NCBI GenBank assembly: GCA_913060515.1
Contig: CAJXRZ010000041.1
Location: forward strand, 1 to 54,816
Origin: an uncultured Pseudomonadota bacterium
GTDB lineage: Bacteria > Myxococcota_A > UBA796 > CAJQPC01
Direction: 5' to 3'
Length of the DNA stretch: 54,816 nucleotides
Position numbers and translations under genes: made by a program
Notes under the pieces: generated by a model
What the model saw: the letters and a program-made list of their open reading frames with translations, nothing else
What the model was told of the DNA's origin: nothing
Database searches by the model: none
Part shown: piece after piece, positions 25,736-34,997 of the stretch
Position numbering within the stretch: the stretch's first letter is position 1
Layout of the letters: every line of letters begins with the position of its first letter

Positions 25736-26944
25736 GTGACGGCAGAGGGCACAAGCCTGGTCGTCGAGCGTGTGGCCCGCGAGAGCTACGGACGCTTGGT
25801 GGCCTGGCTGGCTGCCCACTGCGGGGATCTGGCCCTGGCCGAGGACGCCATGGGGGATGCCCTCTCGGCGGCCTTGAGCACCTGGCCCGAGCAAGGGGTG
25901 CCCAGCGACCCCCAGGCTTGGCTGCTCACGGCGGCCCGACGTCGCGTCATTGACCGGGTGCGGCGACAGCAGACCCGTGACCACGGCATGGACCGCTTGC
26001 GGCAACAGGCCGAAGAGATCCAGACCTCGAGCTTGGGAGGCGGCCTGGCAGATCGGCGCTTGGAGCTGCTCTTTGTCTGCGCCCACCCGGAGATCGACGC
26101 CCAGATCCGCACCCCCCTGATGCTTCAGACCGTGCTGGGTCTGAGCGCCCAACGCATCGGCAACGCCTTCCTGCTCTCCCCCACTACCCTGGGCCAACGC
26201 CTGGTTCGCGCCAAGCGCAGAATCCAAGAGCTAGGCCTGAGCATGGAGCTGCCGGCCCCAAAAGAACTCCAGGAACGCCTGACCTTTGTGCTCGAGGCCG
26301 TCTACGCCGCCTTTGGCACCCACTGGGACCACCAGCAGCAAGGCACCTTGGATCGAGAGGCCCTCTGGCTCGCCAGCCTGCTCGCCACCCACCTGCCCCA
26401 GAGCGCCGAGGCCAAGGGCTTGTATGCGCTCATCCTCTTCTGCAGCGCCCGTCAAGAGGCGAGGAGGACATCCGCTGGAGACTTTGTGCCCCTGCACCAG
26501 CAGGACACCGCTCTGTGGAATCACGAACAGATCGCCACAGCCGAGGCCACCGTGCGCCAAGCCGCCGCCCTGCGCCAACCTGGCCCCTTCCAGCTCGAAG
26601 CCGCTATCCAGTCCGTCCACGCCCACCGGCACGTCAGCGGCCAGACCAATCACCGGGCCATCCTGACCCTCTACAGAGGCCTAGCCCGCATGGCGCCCAG
26701 CTTGGGGGCCCACATCGGAATGGCCGCCAGCTTCCAGCAGCTCGGCCGCGCCAGCGAGGATCTCGAGGTCTTGGACCAGCTGCCCAAGGAGCGGGTTGTT
26801 CGCCACCAACCCTATTGGGCGGTGCGCGCTCACCTGCTGCGGGACGCCGGCCAAGAAGAGCTGGCCCAAGCGGCCTTTGGTCAAGCCATCGCCCTGTGTA
26901 GCGACCCGGCGGTGCAGCGCTGGCTCACGACCGTGCGGGGCTGA
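25736..26944 (+). CDS. ECF42-type RNA polymerase sigma factor
   Basis: The product is 402 residues. The N terminus holds sigma region 2 (YGRLVAWLAAHCGDLALAEDA, ending AWLLTAARRRVIDRVRRQQT) and region 4 (about 110-170). The remaining 220 residues are the long C-terminal extension (DUF6596/TPR-like helices, including FVLEAVYAAF, ALWLASLLATHLP and NHRAILTLYRGLARMAPSLGA) that defines ECF42 and apparently replaces an anti-sigma factor. The GTG start at 25736 abuts the YCII stop. No anti-sigma gene is adjacent. Confidence 0.9.
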   Translation: MTAEGTSLVVERVARESYGRLVAWLAAHCGDLALAEDAMGDALSAALSTWPEQGVPSDPQAWLLTAARRRVIDRVRRQQTRDHGMDRLRQQAEEIQTSSLGGGLADRRLELLFVCAHPEIDAQIRTPLMLQTVLGLSAQRIGNAFLLSPTTLGQRLVRAKRRIQELGLSMELPAPKELQERLTFVLEAVYAAFGTHWDHQQQGTLDREALWLASLLATHLPQSAEAKGLYALILFCSARQEARRTSAGDFVPLHQQDTALWNHEQIATAEATVRQAAALRQPGPFQLEAAIQSVHAHRHVSGQTNHRAILTLYRGLARMAPSLGAHIGMAASFQQLGRASEDLEVLDQLPKERVVRHQPYWAVRAHLLRDAGQEELAQAAFGQAIALCSDPAVQRWLTTVRG

Positions 26945-26953
26945 GTCCGGCCG

Positions 26954-27868
26954 CTAAGGCGCGTCCATCACCAGCTCGGGCACGCTGGTCCAGACCAGGT
27001 TGCCTTCTTCCACGTGGTGGTCGATCTCCGAGAGCCACTCGGCCAGGAGGCCGCGGTTGAGCAGCTGGCCGTAGGACCAGACGATGCCCAGGTGATTCAG
27101 TCGTCCCGGCTGCGCGTGCTCGTAGGAGGCATTCAGCAGGTAGCGAAAGGCCTCGAGGTCTTCCTCATCGAACACGCAGGCGCCTTCCGTGGAGTCCCCT
27201 CGAAGCTGCTCCCCAAGACAGGTCAGGTTGCCGGCAGCAGGCAAGATCATCATCCCGTCGTCCGCAGGATCCAGCCAGTTGCCACCATCCTCTGCCCGCC
27301 ATGGGCCCAGCTGCTCCGCGATTCGCCCAGGGAAGGGGTGGTGGCAGTCAGAGGGGGTCTCGCACTCCTGAATGTAGGGAGGCGGTGCGTCCAGGGACTT
27401 GAGGCAGAACTCCACTGTGTCGGTGACCGCCAGAAATCCCGCATCGCGCGCGCCGCTCACCCAGTCCAGCTCCGAGCACACGCCAGAGACATGCACCGCG
27501 TCGACCCCTTGGCGAGACAAAGCCTCGCGCAGACGCACCAAGTCGTAGAGGAACTCCTCTTCGCTCACCCCAGCCTTGCCGCCCACGTCCGCGTGGATTC
27601 CAATGGCATGGCCCTGGTCTTGTAGATCCATCAACACCGGGTCATCCCAGCGGGTCATCGCGCCGATCAAGTCCTTTGCATCCAGGGTCATCACCGCGCC
27701 GTGAGCGCTGAACTGGTCCCCATAGCGTCGCAACTCGTCCGCTTGGTCCCTAAAGGCCTGCTCGTTTGTGAGCACCGGAATGGCCTCCAAGTGCACGGCC
27801 AGCGTGAGCTTGACCACGGGGTCGGGCGCCGGGCGAGGGGGAGCGCAGGCGAGCAGGGCGAGGAGCAT
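26954..27868 (-). CDS. Lipoprotein with polysaccharide-deacetylase-like fold
   Basis: The product is 304 residues with a very short lipoprotein signal (MLLALLACAPP, Cys8). The following domain looks like the NodB-type deacetylase/glycoside-hydrolase barrel: KLTLAVHLEAIP, HGAVMTLDAKDLI, GHAIGIHADVGG and GVDAVHVSGVCSELDWVSGARDAGFLAVTD. The catalytic Asp/His set is not certain. A role in envelope or extracellular polysaccharide is inferred. It ends the leftward set that starts with the lipase-like gene, after a 48-base gap. Confidence 0.6.
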   Translation of the reverse strand: MLLALLACAPPRPAPDPVVKLTLAVHLEAIPVLTNEQAFRDQADELRRYGDQFSAHGAVMTLDAKDLIGAMTRWDDPVLMDLQDQGHAIGIHADVGGKAGVSEEEFLYDLVRLREALSRQGVDAVHVSGVCSELDWVSGARDAGFLAVTDTVEFCLKSLDAPPPYIQECETPSDCHHPFPGRIAEQLGPWRAEDGGNWLDPADDGMMILPAAGNLTCLGEQLRGDSTEGACVFDEEDLEAFRYLLNASYEHAQPGRLNHLGIVWSYGQLLNRGLLAEWLSEIDHHVEEGNLVWTSVPELVMDAP

Positions 27869-27916
27869 GGGCCGAGCATAGCGGCACGGCCCCTTGGACG
27901 AGGCCTTTTCTCTGGC

Positions 27917-28534
27917 TCAGAGCCCGGGCGTCCAGCCGAAGAGCTCGAGCACCGCCGCGTAGAAAGCGATGGGCAGAATCAAACCCAGTGCAGAGCCCAC
28001 CAAGTAGTCCCGCGTCTTCATGCCGCTCAGGGCCAAGGCGTAGGTGACCGGCGGGCTGGCGATGGTCACCGCGCGCAGCAGAAAGACCACCAGAATCGGG
28101 CGTTCCTCCAGGCGGTTGAGCAGCTTGCGAATCCAAGGCTTTTGGACCTCTTGGGCCGCATCTCCCCCCGCGCGCTTCACCACGGCGTAGACCACCACGG
28201 TCGCCGCGAAGGACGCCATCCAGGCATAGAGGCTGCCCAGGAGCGCTCCCCAAGTCGCCTGAGAGAGCAGAATGAAGGGCAGGGCCGGCACCTGCACGAA
28301 GTTGGAGCCCACCGTCAGGGCAATGACCAGCAATGGACCCCATGGACCCGCAGCTTGAACGCGCTCTCGAAGGGCCTCGGGCTCGAACTGCTCCAGCAGG
28401 CCTGTGGCCCAGGCCGCCAAAAAGAGCGAGACCAGAACACCCGCCAGGATGCCCAGGCGGACTTTGGTGCTCAGAGCCTTGGCCCCCTGGGGAGCCAGGT
28501 CGGTGGCCTCGGACTCAGGGGCAGGTTTCAGCAA
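27917..28534 (-). CDS. VTT/DedA/TVP38-family membrane protein
   Basis: The product is 205 residues with about five hydrophobic segments. It shows the family pattern of an N-terminal membrane anchor (about 25-47) and a VTT core: VPALPFILLSQATWGALLGSL, then VVYAVVKRAGGDA and a conserved Arg-rich turn in the VVFLLRAVTIASPPVTYALALSGM segment. The VTT family is thought to act as phospholipid scramblases or proton-driven flippases. It overlaps the 3' end of the lipase-like gene by 20 bases. Confidence 0.85.
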   Translation of the reverse strand: MLKPAPESEATDLAPQGAKALSTKVRLGILAGVLVSLFLAAWATGLLEQFEPEALRERVQAAGPWGPLLVIALTVGSNFVQVPALPFILLSQATWGALLGSLYAWMASFAATVVVYAVVKRAGGDAAQEVQKPWIRKLLNRLEERPILVVFLLRAVTIASPPVTYALALSGMKTRDYLVGSALGLILPIAFYAAVLELFGWTPGL

Positions 28535-30440
28535 TCAGCCCCTCGCAGGTGCCCACGCAGTATTGGTTGATCACACCCGTCTCCAAGAAGTCGCGCAGCT
28601 GCTCGTGGGCGGCTGGCTCCTTGCGCGGGCAGTCATGGGTGTCGCCTTCCTTCTCCGGGGGGATGTTCTCCACGGGCTCGGTGGAGCCATCGGCGTAGTA
28701 CCACTCCACAAAGCCGGAGCCCGTAAAGCCTCCTTCCTTCTCCTCAATTCCCCAAACGGGCCGGGTCTCCGGGGCGATGCTGTTGGCGCCAAAGGAGCGG
28801 GCCAAAACCTGGCCACCCAAGGTCGTCACCTGGGCATCGCCGATGCCGTTTTGGATGAGCACCTGCTTGGCCACCTCGCCCTCGAAGGGCTCTTGGTTCA
28901 AGGCGCGGGTCCAGCCGCTTCCCTCGGAGACATCCCAGAGGGTCTGCATCAAGGTCAGGGTCAGGGAGATGTCGATCTGGTCGGGGAACTTGGCCTTGAA
29001 GATCAGGAAGAAGGGGTCAAAGTCGGCAGAGCGCGAGAGCAGCAGGGTGTAGGGCCCGCCGGCTACGCCGAAGACCGCGCGCTCGAGCTGGCCGGACATG
29101 CCCACGTAGGCTGGGCCCAAGATGCCGCCCTGAGAGTTGCCGTAGTAGGTGACCCGGTCTGGGTCGATCAGCGAGGCGCCATCCACCGAGAGGGCCTCGT
29201 CCTGGCCCAGGTCGCCACGAACGGCCCTCAGGGCCATGTCCATCTGCACAAAGCCCTGCATGGAGCGCTCAGGCAGCATGGCGAACTCCCCTGGCTCCAG
29301 GGCCAGCATCAGAGTGACGTCCTTGACGTCGGACTCCGACATGCCCACCCAGTCGCTGGCGATGACCACCCACTTGTAGTCATTGGCCATCTGGGACAGG
29401 TAGCCGGTGCGTGCCTCGCCCAAGTCGCCGAAGAGCCCGTGGCCGTACTGCACCACCATCGCCGGCTCAGGGTCCGCGAGCAGGCTGCAGGGAATGCGAA
29501 CCATCATCTGCGCGGTGGTCTCGCCGTTGTAGAAGGGCTGCCCGTTCTCGTCCCGGGTCAGGAAGGTCCCTGGGTCCTCGGACTCGGTGTACATCGGCAC
29601 CGTCAGGTCCACGTAGACCGTGCGGCCGATGGTGGCGCCGCCCTCGCAGTCCCCCTCTTCGATCTCCGTGACCGTGTAGGCCGGACCAGAGGCCCCCACC
29701 CGCTCCGTTGCGTCGTCGCGCATCCACATCACGCGGCCTAGGGAGTTCTCCTTGGAGAGGGTCACAAAGTCCCAGGCCAGCTGCAGCTCCGAGCGCTCCC
29801 AGCCGGCGCCTTCCAAGACCGGGAAGATCTCATCGTCAAAGTGGCCTCGACGGCCTTCCACATCCCAGGTGTCCGTCTCGGTGCCATCCCGAAGCGCCGC
29901 AAAAGCGTCCGAGACATCCACATCCCCTCCGCTCTGCTTCTTCAGGTTGCGGATGCCCACCACATAGCGGGCGCCGTGCTCCATCGGCTCCATCGGCCGG
30001 ATCATCAGCAGCCGTTGGGTGGCGGTCTCGCCGGAGACGTCCACTTCGGCAAAGAACGGCACAAGCTCGCCGGTCTCTGCGTTGATCAGGGCGATGGGAG
30101 AATCGTCCGCAAGCGAGGCCGCGATGTTCTCGTGTCCGGGCAGGTCGCTGGGATCCAGATCCGGAAAGAAGGTCACCACGGGACTGAGGGTGGAGAAGCC
30201 GTCCTTCTCGTTCCAATGCCGCGGGCTCATCTGGTAGTCATCGCGGTTCTCGGGCATCGCATGTTCAGCGATGTTCACCTTCCAACCTGAGACCTGGTCC
30301 GCATCTTCCACCATGTGGTAGGTGCTCGGGAAGGGCAACAGGCAGCGCGTCTCGTCCAGTGGATCGCAGCCTGTGAAGACCTCTTCAATGGGCTCGGTCT
30401 TGGTGCAGGCCATCAGTGCGAGCAGCGAGAGCATGGGCAT
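28515..30440 (-). CDS. Lipoprotein with alpha/beta-hydrolase fold, lipase-like
   Basis: The product is 641 residues with the short signal MPMLSLLALMAC (Cys12 lipidation). A Lipase_bact_N-like beta region (about 20-165, RCLLPFPSTYHMV) is followed by the alpha/beta hydrolase, whose nucleophile elbow is YYGNSQGGILG (Ser within GNSQGG) and whose oxyanion region is VVQYGHGLFG. The C-terminal part contains several Cys. It is probably a surface esterase or lipase. The catalytic Asp and His are not identified with certainty. It diverges from ychF. Confidence 0.75.
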   Translation of the reverse strand: MPMLSLLALMACTKTEPIEEVFTGCDPLDETRCLLPFPSTYHMVEDADQVSGWKVNIAEHAMPENRDDYQMSPRHWNEKDGFSTLSPVVTFFPDLDPSDLPGHENIAASLADDSPIALINAETGELVPFFAEVDVSGETATQRLLMIRPMEPMEHGARYVVGIRNLKKQSGGDVDVSDAFAALRDGTETDTWDVEGRRGHFDDEIFPVLEGAGWERSELQLAWDFVTLSKENSLGRVMWMRDDATERVGASGPAYTVTEIEEGDCEGGATIGRTVYVDLTVPMYTESEDPGTFLTRDENGQPFYNGETTAQMMVRIPCSLLADPEPAMVVQYGHGLFGDLGEARTGYLSQMANDYKWVVIASDWVGMSESDVKDVTLMLALEPGEFAMLPERSMQGFVQMDMALRAVRGDLGQDEALSVDGASLIDPDRVTYYGNSQGGILGPAYVGMSGQLERAVFGVAGGPYTLLLSRSADFDPFFLIFKAKFPDQIDISLTLTLMQTLWDVSEGSGWTRALNQEPFEGEVAKQVLIQNGIGDAQVTTLGGQVLARSFGANSIAPETRPVWGIEEKEGGFTGSGFVEWYYADGSTEPVENIPPEKEGDTHDCPRKEPAAHEQLRDFLETGVINQYCVGTCEGLIAETCP

Positions 30441-30582
30441 CTCCGTGGGGTTTGGCGCACATTAGCCCTATGACCGCCCCATGCAAAGGGTTCAAGGGCC
30501 GGAAAAGCGCCCCTTGTGCACCAACCCTGGATGCCGACACTGCATCAGGATAGCCGGGCGACCACTCCTGGAGTTGAGCGCC

Positions 30583-31677
30583 ATGTCCTTGCAAGCTGGA
30601 ATCGTCGGCCTTCCCAATGTCGGCAAGAGCACCCTGTTCAACGCCCTGACTTCGGCGGGCGCAGACTCGGCCAACTACCCCTTCTGCACCATCGAGCCCA
30701 ACACCGGCGTGGTGCCCGTTCCCGACCCCCGTCTGGACCGCATCCACAAGCACATCCCCACCGACCGGGTCTTGCCGGCCGTCGTGGAGATCCTGGACAT
30801 CGCCGGCCTGGTGCGCGGCGCCAGCCAGGGTGAAGGTTTGGGCAACCAGTTCCTGGGCCACATTCGCTCCGTCGACGCCATCCTGCATGTCGTGCGCTGC
30901 TTTGATGATGCAGACATCACCCACGTCGAGGACACCGTTGACCCCATTCGGGACATCGAGACCATCGACACCGAGCTCATCCTGGCCGACATGGCCAGCA
31001 TGGACAAGCGCCGGGAGCGCGTGCGCAAGCTGGCCCGCGCCGGCGACAAGGACGCCAAGGTCACCCTGGCCATCTTCGACAAGCTCGGTGCCCTGCTGGA
31101 CTCCGGCAAGCCTGCCCGTGCCGGTGACTGGGACGAGCAAGAGCTTCCCGTCGTCATGGGCGCCCAGCTCATTACTGCAAAGCCGGTTCTCTTCGTCTGC
31201 AACGTGGACGAGGACGGCTACGAGGGCAACGACTACACCAAGCTCGTCAGCGCCCATGCCGAGTCCGTCAACGCCGGTGTGGTCATCATCTCCGGCCGTG
31301 TCGAGAGCGAGATCAGCGAGCTGGAGGACCCCGAGGAGCGCGAAGAGTTCCTGAAAGACGTTGGTCTGGAAGAGCCTGGTCTGGCCATCCTGGCCCGCGA
31401 GGCCTACGCCTTGCTCGGCCTGCGCACCTACTTCACCGCCGGCAAGAAAGAGATTCGCGCCTGGACCATCCACGAAGGCGACAAGGCTCCTGCAGCCGCT
31501 GGCGTCATCCACGGTGACTTTGAGCGCGGTTTCATTCGTGCCGAGGTCTACTCGGTGGACGATTTGGACGAGTACCACAACGAGGCTGCGCTCAAGAGCG
31601 CCGGCAAGTTGCGGGTTGAAGGGAAGGAGTACGTGGTGCAGGACGGGGATGTGATGCACTTCCGGTTCAATGTGTGA
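30583..31677 (+). CDS. ychF: Obg-family ATPase/GTPase YchF
   Basis: The 364-residue protein is a ribosome-associated P-loop NTPase. The G1 loop is GLPNVGKSTLFNAL, switch motifs include NYPFCTIEPNTGVV and DIAGLVRGASQGEGLGN, and the G4 position is the NVDE that replaces NKxD and favours ATP. A central coiled-coil arm and a C-terminal TGS domain (from about 277) follow. ATG 30583 is chosen because the conserved N terminus (MSLQAGIVGLPN) starts there. An in-frame ATG at 30481 lacks support. Confidence 0.96.
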   Translation: MSLQAGIVGLPNVGKSTLFNALTSAGADSANYPFCTIEPNTGVVPVPDPRLDRIHKHIPTDRVLPAVVEILDIAGLVRGASQGEGLGNQFLGHIRSVDAILHVVRCFDDADITHVEDTVDPIRDIETIDTELILADMASMDKRRERVRKLARAGDKDAKVTLAIFDKLGALLDSGKPARAGDWDEQELPVVMGAQLITAKPVLFVCNVDEDGYEGNDYTKLVSAHAESVNAGVVIISGRVESEISELEDPEEREEFLKDVGLEEPGLAILAREAYALLGLRTYFTAGKKEIRAWTIHEGDKAPAAAGVIHGDFERGFIRAEVYSVDDLDEYHNEAALKSAGKLRVEGKEYVVQDGDVMHFRFNV

Positions 31678-31722
31678 GACCCAAAAGGTCTGATTCGTGA
31701 CAGCCTATTGCGAATGCAAGGG

Positions 31723-32481
31723 TCAGCCGGCGCTGCCGGCGTAGGCCTCGATTGCTGGCCGGAACTTCTCCGGCGCCCCACCGATCACGGCCTCCCCATG
31801 GCCGGGCAATACATTCTCAAAGCCCAGCTCCAGTATGCCGGCGACCTCCGCCCGCGGCGGCTTGTACTTGTCGATCCAGGGCTTCATCATCGTGTATGGC
31901 TTCACCATGCCACCCAGGGTCATGCCCACCTTTCCGGCGAAGTTGAAGTTCTCGTCGGCATGAGGCCAGTGCAGAAGGGCGTCCGCTGTGATCAAGGTGC
32001 CGCCGGCCGCGGGAATGCGCAGGACGGCCTCGGGCGGGGCGGTGTTCACCACGTAGAGCGAGGCGCCCTGGATGGGAAGCTCGCTGTCGGCATCCATCTC
32101 TTGGTCGGCCTCGAAATAGGTGTTTCCCTTCTCGGCAGTGTTGCCCTCGAAGTATCGCTGGCCCTTCACCGCCGTGACGAGACAGCCGTAGCGGTCCTTG
32201 TAGAACGCATCGTCGCTGCCATGCCAGCCTCCAATGCGGAGGATGTGGCGGACCTGGCCCAGTGCGTCGAGGGCGTCGAGGCCGCCGTCATTGAGGCGTA
32301 CGGTGTTGATCAACACGAGGCCGTCACCCTGGCGGATGACGGTCATGTTCCGGCTGAAGCGCATCGGGCCGATGCCGATGGAACCGGAGACCCGGAACAC
32401 GTCGGGGAAGACCTCCTTGAGCTCACCGTGAGGACGGACAGGAGGGAAGGGTCTGGGCTTCACATTGCGTGCTTCAGGCAT
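31723..32481 (-). CDS. MBL-fold-like protein (DUF4336-like)
   Basis: The product is 252 residues with the two-layer alpha/beta outline of a metallo-beta-lactamase fold, with FSRNMTVIRQGDGLVLINTV, LRIGGWHGSDDAFYKDRYG, GGTLITADALLHW and a final ENVLPGHGEAV. The usual HxHxDH cluster is reduced to WHGSDD, so it may have lost metal catalysis. Its start lies inside the end of the preceding SDR gene (8-base overlap), so the pair forms an operon under the promoter at 33457-33499. Confidence 0.7.
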   Translation of the reverse strand: MPEARNVKPRPFPPVRPHGELKEVFPDVFRVSGSIGIGPMRFSRNMTVIRQGDGLVLINTVRLNDGGLDALDALGQVRHILRIGGWHGSDDAFYKDRYGCLVTAVKGQRYFEGNTAEKGNTYFEADQEMDADSELPIQGASLYVVNTAPPEAVLRIPAAGGTLITADALLHWPHADENFNFAGKVGMTLGGMVKPYTMMKPWIDKYKPPRAEVAGILELGFENVLPGHGEAVIGGAPEKFRPAIEAYAGSAG

Positions 32482-33349
32482 GGTTGACCTCGGTGGCTTC
32501 GATGAGGCGGAGGATGGCGGATCGAACGGCCGGGTCGTAGGCGGTGGAATGCAGCTTCTGCTCCTTCATGTCGGTATCGAAGTAGCGTCCCGTGACACCA
32601 TCGAGCTCCAGGGTCGTCGCCCCCCAGATCGTGGAACGGGCTGCCCTGGCAGCGCTCTTGCCACCGTCGTCCGCGAACATCAATCGAAACAAGGGGTACA
32701 TCAATTTCATCACGCCCGGCAGCGCGCTGAGCGACATCGAGCCGGTCATCGCGGTGGAGGCGCGACCAGGGAAGACCACATTGACCGTCACCCCATCGGG
32801 TTCGAGCACCTCCGCGAGGGCGAGCGACATGGACTCAAGTGCGCTCTTGGAGTGCGCGTAGGTCGTCAGCCCCTTGAAGCCCTTCTGGGCCTGGAGGTTG
32901 TCCGCGTCGATGGCGGCCGGCTTGTCGCCCCCTGTGACATTGAGAACTCTAGCCTGGCCTGCTGCCTTTAGTGCTGGAAGCAAGGCCTTGGTCAGGCGCC
33001 AGGGTGCGAGCACATTGACGGCGAAGTGCATCTCAAGGCCGTCGGCGCTCGTGCTCGGCTCATTGCCGAGGTAGCCCGCGTTGTTCACGAGCACGCCGAT
33101 GCGCGCCGCTCGCCCGAGCAGTTCATCCGCGAGCGCGTCGACAGCCGCGATGGAGGAGAGGTCTCCGACGACGAGCTCGACGCTATCGTTGCCGCTCTCC
33201 TCGACGAGGCGCCGGACAGCGTCCTCCCCGCGCCCGCGGTTCCGGCCAGTGACGAGCACCCGGGCGCCCGTCTTCGCGATGCCAAGCGCGCTCTGGAATC
33301 CGATACCGCCTGTACCCCCTGTGATGACGACAGTGCGCTGACCGCTCAT
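32474..33349 (-). CDS. Short-chain dehydrogenase/reductase
   Basis: The product is a 291-residue NAD(P)-dependent SDR. The nucleotide motif is TGGTGGIG at about 10-17, VNNAGYLG follows, and the active-site pair Y-x3-K is in TTYAHSKSALES. The C-terminal extension resembles retinol-dehydrogenase-like SDRs. It is the first gene of a two-gene operon with the MBL-like gene. The promoter has the same dyad as the one upstream of the SGNH gene. The substrate is unknown. Confidence 0.88.
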   Translation of the reverse strand: MSGQRTVVITGGTGGIGFQSALGIAKTGARVLVTGRNRGRGEDAVRRLVEESGNDSVELVVGDLSSIAAVDALADELLGRAARIGVLVNNAGYLGNEPSTSADGLEMHFAVNVLAPWRLTKALLPALKAAGQARVLNVTGGDKPAAIDADNLQAQKGFKGLTTYAHSKSALESMSLALAEVLEPDGVTVNVVFPGRASTAMTGSMSLSALPGVMKLMYPLFRLMFADDGGKSAARAARSTIWGATTLELDGVTGRYFDTDMKEQKLHSTAYDPAVRSAILRLIEATEVNHA

Positions 33350-33456
33350 GGTGCACTCCCAAGGACACGGCCAAGGGCCAACAACAATGGAACAACGGGT
33401 TTCACGGGGGCCTCACTCAGATTTCAGCGAGCCACTCTGCGGCCGCCGGGTGTCCC

Positions 33457-33499
33457 AAACTGGTCCCACCAGCAAGCTGAATCAAGCGAAAAGGATTCA
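33457..33499 (-). promoter_or_regulatory. Promoter with operator dyad, SDR operon
   Basis: On the minus strand, TTGATT (33480-33485) and CAGTTT (33457-33462) are a -35/-10 pair with 17 bases between. The perfect dyad TGAATC-N10-GATTCA at 33478-33499 covers the -35 box, the geometry of repression. The same arrangement occurs at 34998-35040. It lies about 110 bases upstream of the SDR start. Confidence 0.65.
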
Positions 33500-33555
33500 T
33501 ATACAGTGAGCGAGAATCATCCGAGGAGCTTCGCAAAGGGAAGACGCACTGGGCT

Positions 33556-34035
33556 TCAATCCACTGGGTGCGCATCCTCTCCGATGGCTTTGCCGGTCTC
33601 AATGTGGCGCTCCAGACCATCCAGCGCCAAGCGATGAGACCGCCTGATCGACGGCGCCATGACCAGCTTGTCGATGACCCAGCCGAGCGGGCCGAACTTC
33701 ATCACGAATTCCATCTCCACCGTCACCTCGGTGCTCGTCTCCGCGAGCTCCCGCAACCGGAAGATGAGAAACGCACTGTTAAGCGGCAGGTCGTGCTCGA
33801 CGACCTCGGCTTTCACGTACAGGCCCTCTTCATACGCGACGAGCCGCTCGACCACCTCGGTCCCATCGTTCATCCGGACCTTTCGGGTCGCCCCCAGGCC
33901 CCGATTGTTCGTACTCAAGAGCGAGGAATCTGCGGCGTTGTAGTGCCATCGGGCGACGTTTCCAAAGTCGTCCATCACCTCCCAGATCTTGCGGATTGGC
34001 AGCTCGATGACTCGGGTGTGCGCAACGGTGCTCAT
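33556..34035 (-). CDS. SRPBCC-family (START-like) protein
   Basis: The product is 159 residues and a single hydrophobic-pocket helix-grip fold. Typical segments are VIELPIRKIWEVMDDFGNVARWH, GLGATRKVRMNDGTEVVERL and the C-terminal helix PSIRRSHRLALDGLERHIE. Relatives bind or process small hydrophobic ligands (polyketide cyclase/MxaD types). The true start is ATG 34035, which overlaps the SGNH stop in an ATGA. Upstream reading frame is antisense-free extension without support. Confidence 0.88.
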   Translation of the reverse strand: MSTVAHTRVIELPIRKIWEVMDDFGNVARWHYNAADSSLLSTNNRGLGATRKVRMNDGTEVVERLVAYEEGLYVKAEVVEHDLPLNSAFLIFRLRELAETSTEVTVEMEFVMKFGPLGWVIDKLVMAPSIRRSHRLALDGLERHIETGKAIGEDAHPVD

Positions 34036-34919
34036 GAGGTCTTCCCAAGAGACAGGGCGCGTCGCGCCCAGGTTTCGACCAGCTCGAGCAGAACGCGGCC
34101 GGCGCGGTCGGAGGGGTGGATGGTGTCTGTAGAGAGCGCGAGCCCCCGTCGCTCGGCGATGCGATCCCAGGACCTGCCAAGGAGCTGATGCTGCAGAATG
34201 GATGAGGTGGTCCAGGTCATGAATGCCGTCAGCCCGCTCAAGAACGGCACGGCCGGCGAAGGCCAGGCCCCCCCCGTCAGGTGCTCCAGGGCCTCGTGCA
34301 CGTCGAGCACATCGACTCCGTGCCGCGAGGCCGTCGCTTGGATGACCTCGTTCTGGCGGCGCACCACCGCGACGGCGGGGTGGTTCGGGTCCTCCCCCAG
34401 CGGCGGAAGCGTCAGACAAACGACCTTCTGCGTCAGAGACGTGAGCTCGCCGAGCAGCGCGTCGTACTGCTCGCCGAACCAGGCCTCCGACGGGGCCTGC
34501 GGACGTCCTACCTTGTAAAAGGAGGCCCATGAAGCCCCCAGGCTGCCCACAGCATCGTTGCTTCCGACGAGGAGCACCACGGCATCGGGGCGGCAGCGAG
34601 CCACATCGTCGAGGCGCTGCCGAAGGTCCCACGTCACCTGGCCTCCGACCCCGGCGTTGACCACCACAGCCTCCTCGCCCAAGGCGTCCCGCAGGCCGCC
34701 CACCCAGTCGGCCCCCAGCGTTCCGACGGCCAGGGAGTCCCCAAGACACACGATTACGGGCTTTGAGGCTGGTACGGTGGCCCGGCCCAGCAGCTCGGCC
34801 GGATGCCCCCCGGGGAGCTGTCCCATGCGTGAGCCGGCATAGCCGAACAGTCCCAAGGCGAGCAACAACGCCCCAACGAGCACCACGCCGGCGGCGATCA
34901 ACACCCTCGACCCACGCAC
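34032..34919 (-). CDS. SGNH/GDSL hydrolase, membrane-anchored
   Basis: The product is 295 residues with an N-terminal membrane helix or signal anchor (about 5-27). The SGNH blocks are: I, CLGDSLA (nucleophile Ser); II, Gly in VVNAGVGGQ; III, GSNDA (Asn); V, DTIHPSD (Asp-x2-His). It probably cleaves an ester in the periplasm or at the surface. It is coupled to the SRPBCC gene by an ATGA overlap and preceded by the shared-operator promoter. Confidence 0.88.
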   Translation of the reverse strand: MRGSRVLIAAGVVLVGALLLALGLFGYAGSRMGQLPGGHPAELLGRATVPASKPVIVCLGDSLAVGTLGADWVGGLRDALGEEAVVVNAGVGGQVTWDLRQRLDDVARCRPDAVVLLVGSNDAVGSLGASWASFYKVGRPQAPSEAWFGEQYDALLGELTSLTQKVVCLTLPPLGEDPNHPAVAVVRRQNEVIQATASRHGVDVLDVHEALEHLTGGAWPSPAVPFLSGLTAFMTWTTSSILQHQLLGRSWDRIAERRGLALSTDTIHPSDRAGRVLLELVETWARRALSLGKTS

Positions 34920-34997
34920 TTCCAGCGCCCCTCATTCCTGTGAACCTCACCCATCGGACAAACCCTCCTGACGACCGAGTCGGCCGTTCATGGTGCC

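Noticed and set aside
34036-34950. N-terminal extension of the SRPBCC frame (464 codons in total)
   Set aside because: It overlaps the whole SGNH hydrolase gene in another frame on the same strand. The extension is Arg/Gly-rich nonsense, and the ATGA overlap at 34032-34035 gives the true start.
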